Below, piece by piece: positions 22,468-31,766 of a stretch of 64,000 bases of DNA (position 1 is the first letter of the stretch; the number at the start of each line of letters is the position of its first letter). The stretch is from Frigoribacterium sp. PvP032. Lineage in GTDB: Bacteria > Actinomycetota > Actinomycetes > Actinomycetales > Microbacteriaceae. The notes beneath the pieces are model-generated. The model saw only the letters and a list, made by a program, of their open reading frames with translations, searched no databases and was not told the DNA's origin. The stretch is from contig NZ_JAFIBM010000001.1 of NCBI RefSeq assembly GCF_017833035.1, forward strand, positions 2,625,762 to 2,689,761, given 5' to 3'. The translations under genes were made by a program, and so were the position numbers.

Positions 22468-23265
22468 GTGAGCACAGCCCTGGCCGATCGCCCCCGGCGC
22501 ACCGGGGCCGCCCGCTATCGCCAGACGCTCTGGCTGCTCACCAGTCGCGACCTCAAGGTCCGGTACTCGACGTCGGCTCTCGGCTACGTCTGGTCGATCC
22601 TCGACCCGCTGGTCATGGCGGGGATCTACTTCTTCGTGTTCCAGGTGGTCTTCAAGCGCTCCGTCGGCGAAGACCCCTACATCGTGTTCCTGCTCAGCGG
22701 GCTGCTCCCGTGGATGTGGTTCAACGGCGCGGTGTCCGACAGCACCCGGGCGTTCATCCGCGAGGCGAAGCTCGTGCGGTCTACCAAGATCCCCCGCACG
22801 ATCTGGGTGTTCCGCCTCGTCGGGTCGAAGGGCATCGAGTTCGCCCTCAGCCTCCCGGTCCTCGCCCTGTTCGCGATCCTCGGCCAGGCCGAGCTGCACT
22901 GGCAGGTGGTGTTCCTGCCCCTCGCCATGGTCATGCAGACCGTGCTCGTCGCCGGCGTGGGCCTGATCGTCGCCCCGTTGGTCGTGTTCTTCCGAGATCT
23001 CGAGCGCGCCACCAAGCTCGCCCTCCGGTTCCTCTTCTACGCGTCGCCGATCATCTACGGCACGAACGACCTGCCCGAGAGCCTGCACGTCCTCGCTGCG
23101 TTCAACCCCCTCAGCGGGATCTTCGGCCTGTACAGGTCCGCCTTCTTCCCCGAGCAGCTCGACCTGCTCGAGGCCCTCGTCGGGGGCGGCATGTGCCTCC
23201 TCCTCCTGGCCGTCGGCCTCGGGGTGTTCCGTGCCAGCGAGCGCGCCGTGCTGAAGGAGATCTGA
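22468..23265 (+). CDS. Polysaccharide/teichoic acid ABC exporter permease, TagG/Wzm-like
   Basis: A 265-residue ABC-2 permease with six hydrophobic segments. The start region LTSRDLKVRYSTSALGYVWSILDPL and the GLLPWMWFNGAVSDS stretch are typical of exporters of undecaprenyl-linked teichoic acid or O-antigen. The FYASPIIYG segment and the final NPLSGIFGLYRS match the same family. The GTG at 22468 is chosen because upstream in-frame sequence overlaps the previous gene out of character; CCGAGGA precedes it. Its stop shares a base with the ATPase start (TGATG). Confidence 0.9.
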   Translation: MSTALADRPRRTGAARYRQTLWLLTSRDLKVRYSTSALGYVWSILDPLVMAGIYFFVFQVVFKRSVGEDPYIVFLLSGLLPWMWFNGAVSDSTRAFIREAKLVRSTKIPRTIWVFRLVGSKGIEFALSLPVLALFAILGQAELHWQVVFLPLAMVMQTVLVAGVGLIVAPLVVFFRDLERATKLALRFLFYASPIIYGTNDLPESLHVLAAFNPLSGIFGLYRSAFFPEQLDLLEALVGGGMCLLLLAVGLGVFRASERAVLKEI

Positions 23266-24026
23266 TGGCTCCCGCCGCCGACCAGCCCGTGATCCGCGTC
23301 GAGGGAGTGGGCATCCGCTTCCGTCGCAACCGGCGCGGCCGCCGCTCGTTCAAGGACCTCTTCTCCGACTCGGGTCGGCGGTCCCGCCCCGGGGAGTTCT
23401 GGGCCCTGCGCGACGTCTCCTTCGACGTCCGCGCCGGCGAGGCGATCGGCGTGGTGGGCCGCAACGGCCAGGGCAAGTCGACGCTGCTGAAGCTCGTGGC
23501 GGAGGTCATCCTCCCCGACACGGGGTCCGTCTCGGTCTCAGGAGGCGTCGCTCCCCTGATCGAGATCACCGGCGGCTTCGTCGCCGACCTCACCGTCCGC
23601 GAGAACGTGTACCTGACGGCGGGCCTCCACGGCATGCGCCGGGACGAGATCGACGAGCGCTTCGACGAGATCATCGAGTTCGCCGAGATCGCCGCGTTCG
23701 TCGACACTCCCTACAAGCACCTCTCGAGCGGCATGAAGGTGCGGATCGCCTTCGCCGTGATCTCGCGACTCGAGGAGCCGGTCATCCTGGTCGACGAGGT
23801 GCTAGCGGTGGGCGACAAGGCGTTCCGGGAGAAGTGCTACGGGCGGATCGAGCAGATGCTCGCTGACGGCCGCACCCTCTTCCTCGTCTCGCACAACGAG
23901 CGCGACCTCAAGCGCTTCTGTGCCCGCGGTCTCTACCTCGACAAGGGTCAGCTCGTGTTCGACGGCCCGCTCGACGAGGCCCTCGCCCGGTACGCCTCCG
24001 ATCATCCTCCCCGGCCCGCGGCGTAG
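23265..24026 (+). CDS. Polysaccharide/teichoic acid ABC exporter ATPase, TagH/Wzt-like
   Basis: A 253-residue ATPase. Walker A is GRNGQGKST, the signature LSSGMKVRIAFA, Walker B VILVDEVLAVGDKAF, and the switch His is in SHNERDL. The linker FKDLFSDSGRRSRPGEFWALRDVSFDV and the LSSGM signature are diagnostic of the TagH/Wzt group that drives polymer export. No C-terminal carbohydrate-binding extension is present, so recognition of the polymer is not terminal-sugar dependent in the Wzt manner. It is coupled to the permease by a one-base overlap. Confidence 0.92.
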   Translation: MAPAADQPVIRVEGVGIRFRRNRRGRRSFKDLFSDSGRRSRPGEFWALRDVSFDVRAGEAIGVVGRNGQGKSTLLKLVAEVILPDTGSVSVSGGVAPLIEITGGFVADLTVRENVYLTAGLHGMRRDEIDERFDEIIEFAEIAAFVDTPYKHLSSGMKVRIAFAVISRLEEPVILVDEVLAVGDKAFREKCYGRIEQMLADGRTLFLVSHNERDLKRFCARGLYLDKGQLVFDGPLDEALARYASDHPPRPAA

Positions 24027-24035
24027 CATCCGGTG

Positions 24036-24824
24036 ATGCCCGATCGCCACTTCTCGCCCCGTCCCGCCGAGGACGATCTCGTCCCCGCAGCCCCCGGAAC
24101 CAGGCCCCCCGAGTCGTACAGCGCTGCGGCACCGGGCTCCGAGGTCGTCGACTCGGCGTGGCTGCGTCGGCTGGACCGCCTCCTCGCAGTGCAGCGCCCC
24201 GTGGTGGTCAAGCACGTCGCGGCCCTCCGGCGGCGACACCGCAAGGCAGATCCCGCGAAGCTCATCCGCATCCTCGAGCGCGAGTACCTCACCGCCGTCA
24301 CGTCGGGCGGTGCCGCAGTGGGGGCGAGCGCCGTCATCCCCGGTGTCGGCTGGGGCATCTCACTCGCTCTCTCCGGTGTCGAGACCGCCGGGTTCCTCGA
24401 GGCGAGCGCGCTCTTCGCCCAGTCGGTGACCGAGGTGCACGGCATCGCCGTCACCGATCCGGAGCGTGCTCGCGCGCTCGTCATGACGATGATGATGGGC
24501 GCGCCCGGCGCCACCCTGGTCCGCCAGTTCGCCGGGGAGGCGCTGGGCACCGCTCCCGCCCGCAGCGCGTTCTGGGGCGAGCTGGTCACGCAGAAGCTCC
24601 CCAAGACGGCCATCAGCGGGCTCACCGACACCGTCCGCAAGCACTTCGTCCGTCGGTTCGCCGCGTCGCAGACCGCGACCATCCTCGGCCGAGCCGTGCC
24701 GTTCGGCATCGGAGCTGTCGTCGGCGGCACCGGCAACCACCTGCTGGGACGGAAGGTCGTGGCGAGCGCGAGGGACGCCTTCGGGCCGGCCCCCGCCTCC
24801 TTCCCGATCGAGCTCGGCGCCTGA
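24036..24824 (+). CDS. Unassigned protein, possibly EcsC-like
   Basis: A 262-residue protein that I can only place tentatively. Residues 1-45 are polar and Pro-rich. A basic helix follows (VKHVAALRRRHRKADPAKLIRILEREYL). Two Gly/Ala-rich hydrophobic segments, VTSGGAAVGASAVIPGVGWGISLALSGVETAGFLEASALFAQ (about 88-130) and ILGRAVPFGIGAVVGGTGNHLLGR (about 222-245), flank a helical middle. This resembles EcsC-type proteins of actinomycetes, function unknown. A TAGCAT box at 24024-24029 ends 6 nt before the ATG at 24036, so it probably has its own promoter although it lies 9 bp after TagH. Confidence 0.6.
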   Translation: MPDRHFSPRPAEDDLVPAAPGTRPPESYSAAAPGSEVVDSAWLRRLDRLLAVQRPVVVKHVAALRRRHRKADPAKLIRILEREYLTAVTSGGAAVGASAVIPGVGWGISLALSGVETAGFLEASALFAQSVTEVHGIAVTDPERARALVMTMMMGAPGATLVRQFAGEALGTAPARSAFWGELVTQKLPKTAISGLTDTVRKHFVRRFAASQTATILGRAVPFGIGAVVGGTGNHLLGRKVVASARDAFGPAPASFPIELGA

Positions 24825-24934
24825 CGCGCCGCCCGGCGGCGACCGCCGCGACGCCGGCGAGCGGCGCCGGTGTGGCTCCTCCCCCTGTCGGGCGCCGTCC
24901 ACAGGGCGGAACGAGGACGGTCGGAGGTCGGTCC

Positions 24935-24940
24935 TAGCGT
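24935..24940 (+). promoter_or_regulatory. -10 box of a leaderless promoter
   Basis: TAGCGT, 6 nt before the ATG at 24947. Confidence 0.5.
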
Positions 24941-24946
24941 CGCGGC

Positions 24947-25231
24947 ATGACCGTGACAGCCCCCACCGCCTACAGCGTCCCCTTCCGACTCGACCGCTCG
25001 CGCGGGCCGCGCATCGTCCGCCTGGTCAACGAGGGCCACGAGGTGGTGTCGTCCCTGCGGGTCACCCTGCTCGGCTCGGGCCTCCTGGTGCCCGTCTGCA
25101 GCAGCGCGCTGCGTCCCGGCCAGTCGATGGCGCTGAGCGTCATCGGGCCCGAGCTCGTCGCGAGCTCGATCGCCGTCGTCCGCTGGTTCCGACCGTCGAG
25201 GGAGGAGTACCTCTGGCGGTTCAGCTTCTGA
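24947..25231 (+). CDS. Small unrecognised protein
   Basis: A 94-residue protein with no close family that I can name. It is beta-strand rich (PFRLDRSRGPRIVRLVNEGHEVVSSLRVTLLGSG), has a single Cys and ends VVRWFRPSREEYLWRFSF. The composition suggests an immunoglobulin-like or PilZ-sized soluble beta domain, which is a guess. The -10 box 6 nt before its ATG supports it as a real gene. Its 3' end overlaps the convergent XRE regulator by 11 bp. Confidence 0.6.
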   Translation: MTVTAPTAYSVPFRLDRSRGPRIVRLVNEGHEVVSSLRVTLLGSGLLVPVCSSALRPGQSMALSVIGPELVASSIAVVRWFRPSREEYLWRFSF

Positions 25232-25529
25232 CGGCGCGGGCGCGACGCTCCGCCACGTACTCGGCGGCCGAGAAGGCCTCGAGCACGGGCGGGAGGTGCT
25301 CACCCGACATGCCGCCGACCAGCACGGCGGGATCGACTCCGAGCACCGCCGCGAGTCGGACGATCGTGTGCAGCACGGGGTTGCCGACACCGCGCTCGAT
25401 CTTGCCGTAGTTCGACACGTTCATCCCTGCGAGGTGGGCGACCTCGTCCTGGCTCAGCCCGAGGCGCTGGCGCTCGACACGAACTCGTTCACCGAAGAGG
25501 AGGGCAGCAGGAGACGACGGATCGGGCAT
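25221..25529 (-). CDS. XRE-family helix-turn-helix regulator
   Basis: A 102-residue DNA-binding protein. Residues 11-68 form a Cro/C1 domain: FGERVRVERQRLGLSQDEVAHLAGMNVSNYGKIERGVGNPVLHTIVRLAAVLGV, with the recognition helix around NVSNYGKIE. The short C-terminal tail is helical and basic. It has no sensor domain. No partner toxin is visible, so it is more likely a lone repressor or activator than an antitoxin. It converges with the small plus-strand gene (11-bp overlap) and lies 95 bp after the glycerophosphotransferase-like gene on the same strand. Confidence 0.88.
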   Translation of the reverse strand: MPDPSSPAALLFGERVRVERQRLGLSQDEVAHLAGMNVSNYGKIERGVGNPVLHTIVRLAAVLGVDPAVLVGGMSGEHLPPVLEAFSAAEYVAERRARAVRS

Positions 25530-25624
25530 GCCTCATGGATACGCCCACCGGTGGTACGAGTCCAGATCCCGGACGCCTGGATGCCAGGTGCACGAGCGCT
25601 ACATGCCTCGACGCGGCCCGTGCC

Positions 25625-26905
25625 TCAGAGGGAAGCTGCGCTCCCTGAGGCCTCGGTTCCTGGGTCGTCGGCTCCGGAGGCGTCGGCGCGTCGGGCGAAG
25701 TCGTCCCTCCGCTCGACGAGCTGGTGCACCGCGTCCTCGAAACGCGCCGTGGCGGCCCCGGGGGTCGTGTCGCCGAAGTAGTGCCGGACCCAGTGGTCGA
25801 GGCGCCGCCGCGCCTCGGGATCGTCACGGACGCGATCGACGACGTCGACGACGTCGCCGGCCTCCGCCGCGTCGAGCCACTCGGCAGCACCGAGGTAGCC
25901 CCGTTCGTCGACGTCGGCCTCGGCGGACGCCGGCCTGGTCACCACGAGGGGCCTGCCCGTGGCCAGGCGGTCGTAGATCATCGCCGAGACGTCGGTGATC
26001 GCGACGTCGGCCGCCGTGAGCTGCCAGCCGAGCTGCGGACTCGTGTCGTAGATGTGCCCTGCCCCGGGCGCCGCTGCGTTCGCGGCCTCGATCGCCGCGA
26101 CGACGGCCACGTGCGCGCGACGGTAGTCGCGGTCGACCACCCCGCTGCGAGGGTGCGGTCGGTAGACGAGCCGATGCCGCCCCGACGCCAGGAGCGCCTC
26201 GGCCAGACGGACTCCGTGCGTCGCGATGGACCCGTAGGTCGCCGCCGGGCGGTCGCCCTCCCACGTCGGGGCGTAGAGGACCACGATGCGGTCGTCCGGC
26301 TCGAAGGGAGGAGCCCCTGCCGCGTGGTCGGCCTGCGGTCGCCCGATCTGCACGGCTCGCCGGTCGAGGTCGTAGTCCCAGAGGGCGAGCTCGAGCCGCG
26401 CGCGGGCCGCGTCGCCGGCGATGAACGCGTAGTCGTACGCCTTGAACTGGTTCGTGGTCATGTACATCTTGTCGCTCTCGCCGTGGTTGACGAAGACGTG
26501 CCACATGCGCCCGTAGCGCATCATCTGGAAGTTCTTGGCGTTCTGGTTGACGTACAGGGTCATGGCGAGGGGGTGCGACTCGACGAACTCCTCGAGGTCC
26601 ACGACCTGGCGCGCGTAGACGACGGGGACGGGCGACTCCTCGAGCAGGGTGAGCATGGCGCCGGGCGAGCGCGCGACGATCGCGACGGGAACGGTCTTCG
26701 CGAGGTGGGCCAGCGGTGCGTACCACTGGCGGATCTGGTACATGTTCACCGCGGTGTCCGCGAAGTACACCGCGACGCGGACGGTGCCTGCTGCCGGCCG
26801 ACGCCCGTCGTGGCCGAGCCGTTCGAGGCGCCGGCGCTGCCGCCGCGACTTCCAGGCACGCGCGGCCAGTCCCCTGGCGAGCGTGATGTCCCGTTTCAAC
26901 GGCAC
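25625..26905 (-). CDS. CDP-glycerol glycerophosphotransferase-like protein (TagF family)
   Basis: A 426-residue cytoplasmic, probably membrane-peripheral, transferase. After a basic N-terminus (RRQRRRLERLGH) come an N-terminal Rossmann half and the C-terminal nucleotide-binding half. Conserved TagF-like pieces are VFVNHGESDK (equivalent of the WHG motif), IVVLYAPTWEGDRP, LVYRPHPRSG and DVAITDVSAMIYDRLATGRPLVVTRP. Family members transfer glycerol- or ribitol-phosphate from CDP-polyols onto teichoic acid primers or polymers. The GTG start is preceded by AGGAGG. The last 25 residues are low-complexity. It belongs to the surface-polymer region with the TagG/TagH exporter and CDP-alcohol transferase, although transcribed on the other strand. 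Confidence 0.85.
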   Translation of the reverse strand: MPLKRDITLARGLAARAWKSRRQRRRLERLGHDGRRPAAGTVRVAVYFADTAVNMYQIRQWYAPLAHLAKTVPVAIVARSPGAMLTLLEESPVPVVYARQVVDLEEFVESHPLAMTLYVNQNAKNFQMMRYGRMWHVFVNHGESDKMYMTTNQFKAYDYAFIAGDAARARLELALWDYDLDRRAVQIGRPQADHAAGAPPFEPDDRIVVLYAPTWEGDRPAATYGSIATHGVRLAEALLASGRHRLVYRPHPRSGVVDRDYRRAHVAVVAAIEAANAAAPGAGHIYDTSPQLGWQLTAADVAITDVSAMIYDRLATGRPLVVTRPASAEADVDERGYLGAAEWLDAAEAGDVVDVVDRVRDDPEARRRLDHWVRHYFGDTTPGAATARFEDAVHQLVERRDDFARRADASGADDPGTEASGSAASL

Positions 26906-26965
26906 GAGGGATCCTCCTGTGGTACTGGTGTGCCCGACGACCGTCGCGCACCGAGCTGTTCCAGG

Positions 26966-27829
26966 CTAGATCACCGGAGGGCGGCCAGCCCTGGACATGC
27001 GCAGGACCGTTGCCCAGCCGATGGACCGACGTCCGCCGGGAGACGTGCGCCAGCCCTCGACCCAGCCGCCGGCCCAGGCTCCGAGGCGGGCAGGCGTCGT
27101 AGCCCAGCGCAGCACCTGCACGGCCGTCCAGCTGGCGACGTAGACGGGCACGAGCGGCCACGGCAGGTTCCGCTTCGCGAGCCAGACCCGGTTGCGGGCG
27201 TTGAGCCGGTGGTACTCGGCGTGGCGGGCCGGGTCGATGACGGGGTGGTGAGCCACGAGACCGCCCTCGTAGCGCACCCGGAGCCCCTGGGCCCAGACCC
27301 GCCACGCGAGCTCGATCCCCTCGTGCGCGTAGAAATAGGGCTCGCCCCAGCCTCCGCAGGCGTCGAAGACCCGACGGGGCATCACCGTGGCGCCCTCCCA
27401 GACCGAGAAGACGTCACTCGACTCGGCAGGGTCGCCCTTGCGCAGCCGTGGGATCCAGCGTCGGGGCGACGACGCCCCCGACGCGTCGACGACGCGGGGC
27501 TGCACGAGCCCCACGTCGCCCTCACGCTGCATCAGGGCGACGGCGTCTGCCAGGAAGGTCGGGGACGGGACGCTGGCGTCGTCGTCGAGGAAGAAGACCC
27601 ACTCGCCCGTCACGCGCTCCGCCCCGCGGTTGCGGCCTGCGGGGATGCCGACGTTCTCGGGGAGCGTCAGGACCGAGACTCCCTCGGGGACCGGGCCGGG
27701 GCCCCCGCCGTTGCCGACGCAGACGACGTCGACCTCGACGCCGACCTGGGCCAGGACGCTCTCGAGGCCACGACGCAGGTCGTCAGGCCGACGGCCCTGC
27801 GTCAGGCTGACGACCCCGACCCGTGGCAC
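26966..27829 (-). CDS. Glycosyltransferase family 2
   Basis: A protein of about 287 residues of the GT-A fold. VGVVSLTQGRRPDDLRRGLESVL begins the nucleotide-sugar domain, LPENVGIPAGRNRG and FFLDDDASVP give the DxD-type metal site, and WEGATVMPRRVFDACGGWGEPYFYAHEGIELAWR carries the acceptor/catalytic ED-like segment. The C-terminus has an amphipathic/hydrophobic stretch (VPVYVASWTAVQVLRW). It is close to rhamnosyl- and galactofuranosyl-type GT2. The start is uncertain. The GTG at 27829 has no clear Shine-Dalgarno sequence. A CTG at 27853 would overlap the preceding stop as CTGA and give a start MTAPTTG. Confidence 0.85.
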   Translation of the reverse strand: MPRVGVVSLTQGRRPDDLRRGLESVLAQVGVEVDVVCVGNGGGPGPVPEGVSVLTLPENVGIPAGRNRGAERVTGEWVFFLDDDASVPSPTFLADAVALMQREGDVGLVQPRVVDASGASSPRRWIPRLRKGDPAESSDVFSVWEGATVMPRRVFDACGGWGEPYFYAHEGIELAWRVWAQGLRVRYEGGLVAHHPVIDPARHAEYHRLNARNRVWLAKRNLPWPLVPVYVASWTAVQVLRWATTPARLGAWAGGWVEGWRTSPGGRRSIGWATVLRMSRAGRPPVI

Positions 27830-27849
27830 AGAGCCGGTCGTCGGCGCGG

Positions 27850-28656
27850 TCAGGAGCGGACCCTCTTCGATGCCATGATCGCCACGAAGTGCCCCACCAG
27901 CGCGACCACGGACAGCGGCAGCAGCAGCGACACGAGCACGCGATCCGCCAGCGGCTCGCCGACGACGAGCCCGACGAGGGCGGCGACGAAGGCGAGCATG
28001 GTGAGCTCGACGGAGTGGTACAGCCTGTGGAAGGGGACGAAGCGAGCCGCCGCGCGGAGCTTCGAGAGCATGCGGCCGCTGGGCACGGTCGCGCCCCCGC
28101 GCTTGTCCTCGAGGCGGGTCAGCCCGGCGTTGGCACGGGCCACGTGCACCATGTCGTTGAGGGCCTTGTTGAGGACGATGACGAGGGCGAGCGCCGTGCC
28201 GAGCGTGGTCCAGAGCCAGTCCGCAGGCACGTCGAACGGCCAGCCGGCCGCCCGCACGCCGAGCGCCACCGGGATGAGCGCCTCGGTCGAGTAGTGCCCG
28301 ACCTTGTCGAGGAACACGCCGGCCGGAGAGCTCGTGCCGCGCCACCGGGCGACCTCGCCGTCGCAGCAGTCGATCAGCATCTGCAGCTGTCCGAGGACCA
28401 GGGCGAGCATCGCGCCCCCGATCCCGGGCACGAGGAGCGCGGCCGCGGTGGCCCAGCCGGTGAGGATCATGAGCCCGGTGACGCCGTTCGCCGTGACGCT
28501 CGTCTTCAGCAGCCACCACGTGAGGTAGGGCGAGACGTCGCGCAGGTAGAGCGAGGCGGTCCAGTGCTCGGCGTTGGCACGGCTGCGGACCTCGGGCGGC
28601 TGGGCCACCCGTCGCAGCTCGGCGATGGACGTGGGACGCGTGGGCAGCGCGGTCAT
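27850..28656 (-). CDS. CDP-alcohol phosphatidyltransferase family membrane enzyme
   Basis: A 268-residue integral membrane protein with about six helices. It joins a CDP-activated alcohol to an alcohol acceptor, releasing CMP. The signature is nearly complete: Asp96, Asp99, Gly100, Ala103, Arg104, Gly113 and Asp117, in DCCDGEVARW and GVFLDKVGHY. The fourth acidic position, proposed as catalytic base in the family, is His121. It lies between two GT2 genes, 8 bp after one and abutting the other, in a likely three- or four-gene operon. With the cytidylyltransferase nearby, it could build an inositol-phosphate-like lipid or a polyol-phosphate precursor. The substrate is open. Confidence 0.85.
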   Translation of the reverse strand: MTALPTRPTSIAELRRVAQPPEVRSRANAEHWTASLYLRDVSPYLTWWLLKTSVTANGVTGLMILTGWATAAALLVPGIGGAMLALVLGQLQMLIDCCDGEVARWRGTSSPAGVFLDKVGHYSTEALIPVALGVRAAGWPFDVPADWLWTTLGTALALVIVLNKALNDMVHVARANAGLTRLEDKRGGATVPSGRMLSKLRAAARFVPFHRLYHSVELTMLAFVAALVGLVVGEPLADRVLVSLLLPLSVVALVGHFVAIMASKRVRS

Positions 28657-28664
28657 GGCGTGAG

Positions 28665-29708
28665 CTATCTTCCCGTGTGCGCGGTGATGTTCCCCGTCAG
28701 GTCGAGGAACCCCGCCACGAAGCCGAGCCCCCAGCCGAAGTGGATGGAAGGCAAGACTACGAGAAACCACAGTCGTGTGCGGAGGCCGTCGCCGCGAGCC
28801 ACGAGCAGGGCCGCGAGCACCACGAAGGCGACGTAGAGGCCAGGCACGACGAGCCCGAGCAGCGCCCACGCCGCCGCGGTGCCCGTCAGCGCCCCGACGA
28901 TGCCCACCAGCCCCGCGAGCACCCCCAGGACGACGCCCACCACCATCGTGGGCGGCACGAGGTAGCGGAGGGTGTTCGCCTTCGGGAACCGACGCGCGAG
29001 TTCTCCGCGCCACAGGCCGGTGGCGACGAACTGACGGGCCAGCTTGCGGAGGCTGGGCCGCGGCCGGTACGTGACGACCAGGTCGGGCGTGAACCACACC
29101 GTCCCCCCGGTGGCCCGCAGTCGGCGGTTGAGCTCCCAGTCCTGACCGCGCTTGACGCCCTCGTCGAACAGGCCGACCTCGAGGAGGCGGTGGCGCAGGA
29201 ACACGCCGAGGTAGGCGGTCTCGGCGGGCCCCTCCGCGCCTCCGACGTGGTGGGGGGTGCCGCCGAGTCCGACGCGGCTGCCGTAGGCACGGGCCACGGC
29301 CTTCTCGAAGGGCGTGCGCCCCTCGGCCAGCATGATGCCGCCCACGTTGTCGGCGCCGCTGCGACGCAGGGCGTCGACGGCCCGGCGCGTGTAGTCGCGC
29401 GGCAGGACCGAGTGGGCGTCGACCCGCACGGTGATCGGGTGGACGCTCGCGCGGATGGCGACGTTGAGCCCCGCCGGCGTCGAGCCGACCGGGTTCGCCA
29501 GGCTGCGGATGCGGGGATCCGCGGCCGACATCGCCGCGACCACCTCGTTGGTGCGGTCGACGCTCGGGCCGAGCGCCAGGAGGACCTCGAACGGCCCCTC
29601 GTAGTCCTGGTCGATCAGGCTCTCGACCGCCGCGCGGATCTCTCGCTCTTCGTTGAGCACGGGCATGACGTAGGACACGCCGGGCGCCGGGCTGTCGGGA
29701 AAGGTCAT
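28665..29708 (-). CDS. Glycosyltransferase family 2, ExoA-like, membrane-anchored
   Basis: A 347-residue enzyme with an N-terminal GT-A domain (VSYVMPVLNEEREIRAAVESLIDQDYEG) and the DxH-type metal site VRVDAHSVLPRDY. KRGQDWELNRRLRATGG is the acceptor-binding QxxRW-like region. The C-terminal 120 residues contain three or four membrane helices, as in ExoA/succinoglycan-type transferases. The ATG is selected because GAGGCCCCTCC lies just upstream and the conserved domain begins 10 residues in. It is first in the operon with the CDP-alcohol transferase and the second GT2. The donor sugar is unknown. Confidence 0.87.
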   Translation of the reverse strand: MTFPDSPAPGVSYVMPVLNEEREIRAAVESLIDQDYEGPFEVLLALGPSVDRTNEVVAAMSAADPRIRSLANPVGSTPAGLNVAIRASVHPITVRVDAHSVLPRDYTRRAVDALRRSGADNVGGIMLAEGRTPFEKAVARAYGSRVGLGGTPHHVGGAEGPAETAYLGVFLRHRLLEVGLFDEGVKRGQDWELNRRLRATGGTVWFTPDLVVTYRPRPSLRKLARQFVATGLWRGELARRFPKANTLRYLVPPTMVVGVVLGVLAGLVGIVGALTGTAAAWALLGLVVPGLYVAFVVLAALLVARGDGLRTRLWFLVVLPSIHFGWGLGFVAGFLDLTGNITAHTGR

Positions 29709-29792
29709 GGAGGGGCCTCGGGATGCGGCGCTGACGCGCTGACGGACGAGACCGGAGCCCCGCGGAGATCCCGCCGAGCCTACCAAGGCCGA

Positions 29793-29829
29793 AGGGCGGG
29801 CCGGGGCAGCAGGTGCCCTGGCCCGCCCT
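29793..29829 (-). terminator. Rho-independent-like terminator after htrA-type gene
   Basis: A 16-bp stem (29793-29808 with 29814-29829, one G-T pair) with a 5-nt loop GCAGG, 26 bp after the protease stop. On the minus strand it is followed by TTCGGCCTTGG, only weakly U-rich. Confidence 0.7.
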
Positions 29830-29855
29830 GAGGAGGAGCGGTCTCGTCCCCGAGG

Positions 29856-31607
<1,752 letters not shown>

Positions 31608-31658
31608 GAGGGTGTGCTCCTTCCAAGCCCCGCCAGCCTGGTCGCGCAAGCTGTGCAG

Positions 31659-31701
31659 CGCATAAGACCCGCCTGGGAGCGGGCTGCGGTCAGCTTATGC
31701 G
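31659..31701. promoter_or_regulatory. Divergent promoter region with inverted CGCATAAG/CTTATGCG
   Basis: CGCATAAG (31659-31666) and CTTATGCG (31694-31701) are perfect inverted repeats separated by 27 bp between the protease and aminotransferase genes. Each contains TTATGC reading toward its gene, so they can be -10 boxes of two divergent promoters, with leaders of about 45 and 60 nt. Alternatively they are two half-sites of one regulator. The GC-rich centre can also pair (CCCGC with GCGGG). Confidence 0.45.
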
Positions 31702-31766
31702 TCCGCCCGGTGGATGCAGCCCGTCGCCCTGGACGCGACCGGCCGTGCGGGTACCGTGACAGCACC

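Noticed and set aside
25221-25529. The XRE regulator and its small convergent neighbour as a toxin-antitoxin pair
   Set aside because: The genes converge rather than forming an operon, and the 94-residue neighbour has its own promoter and no toxin motif.
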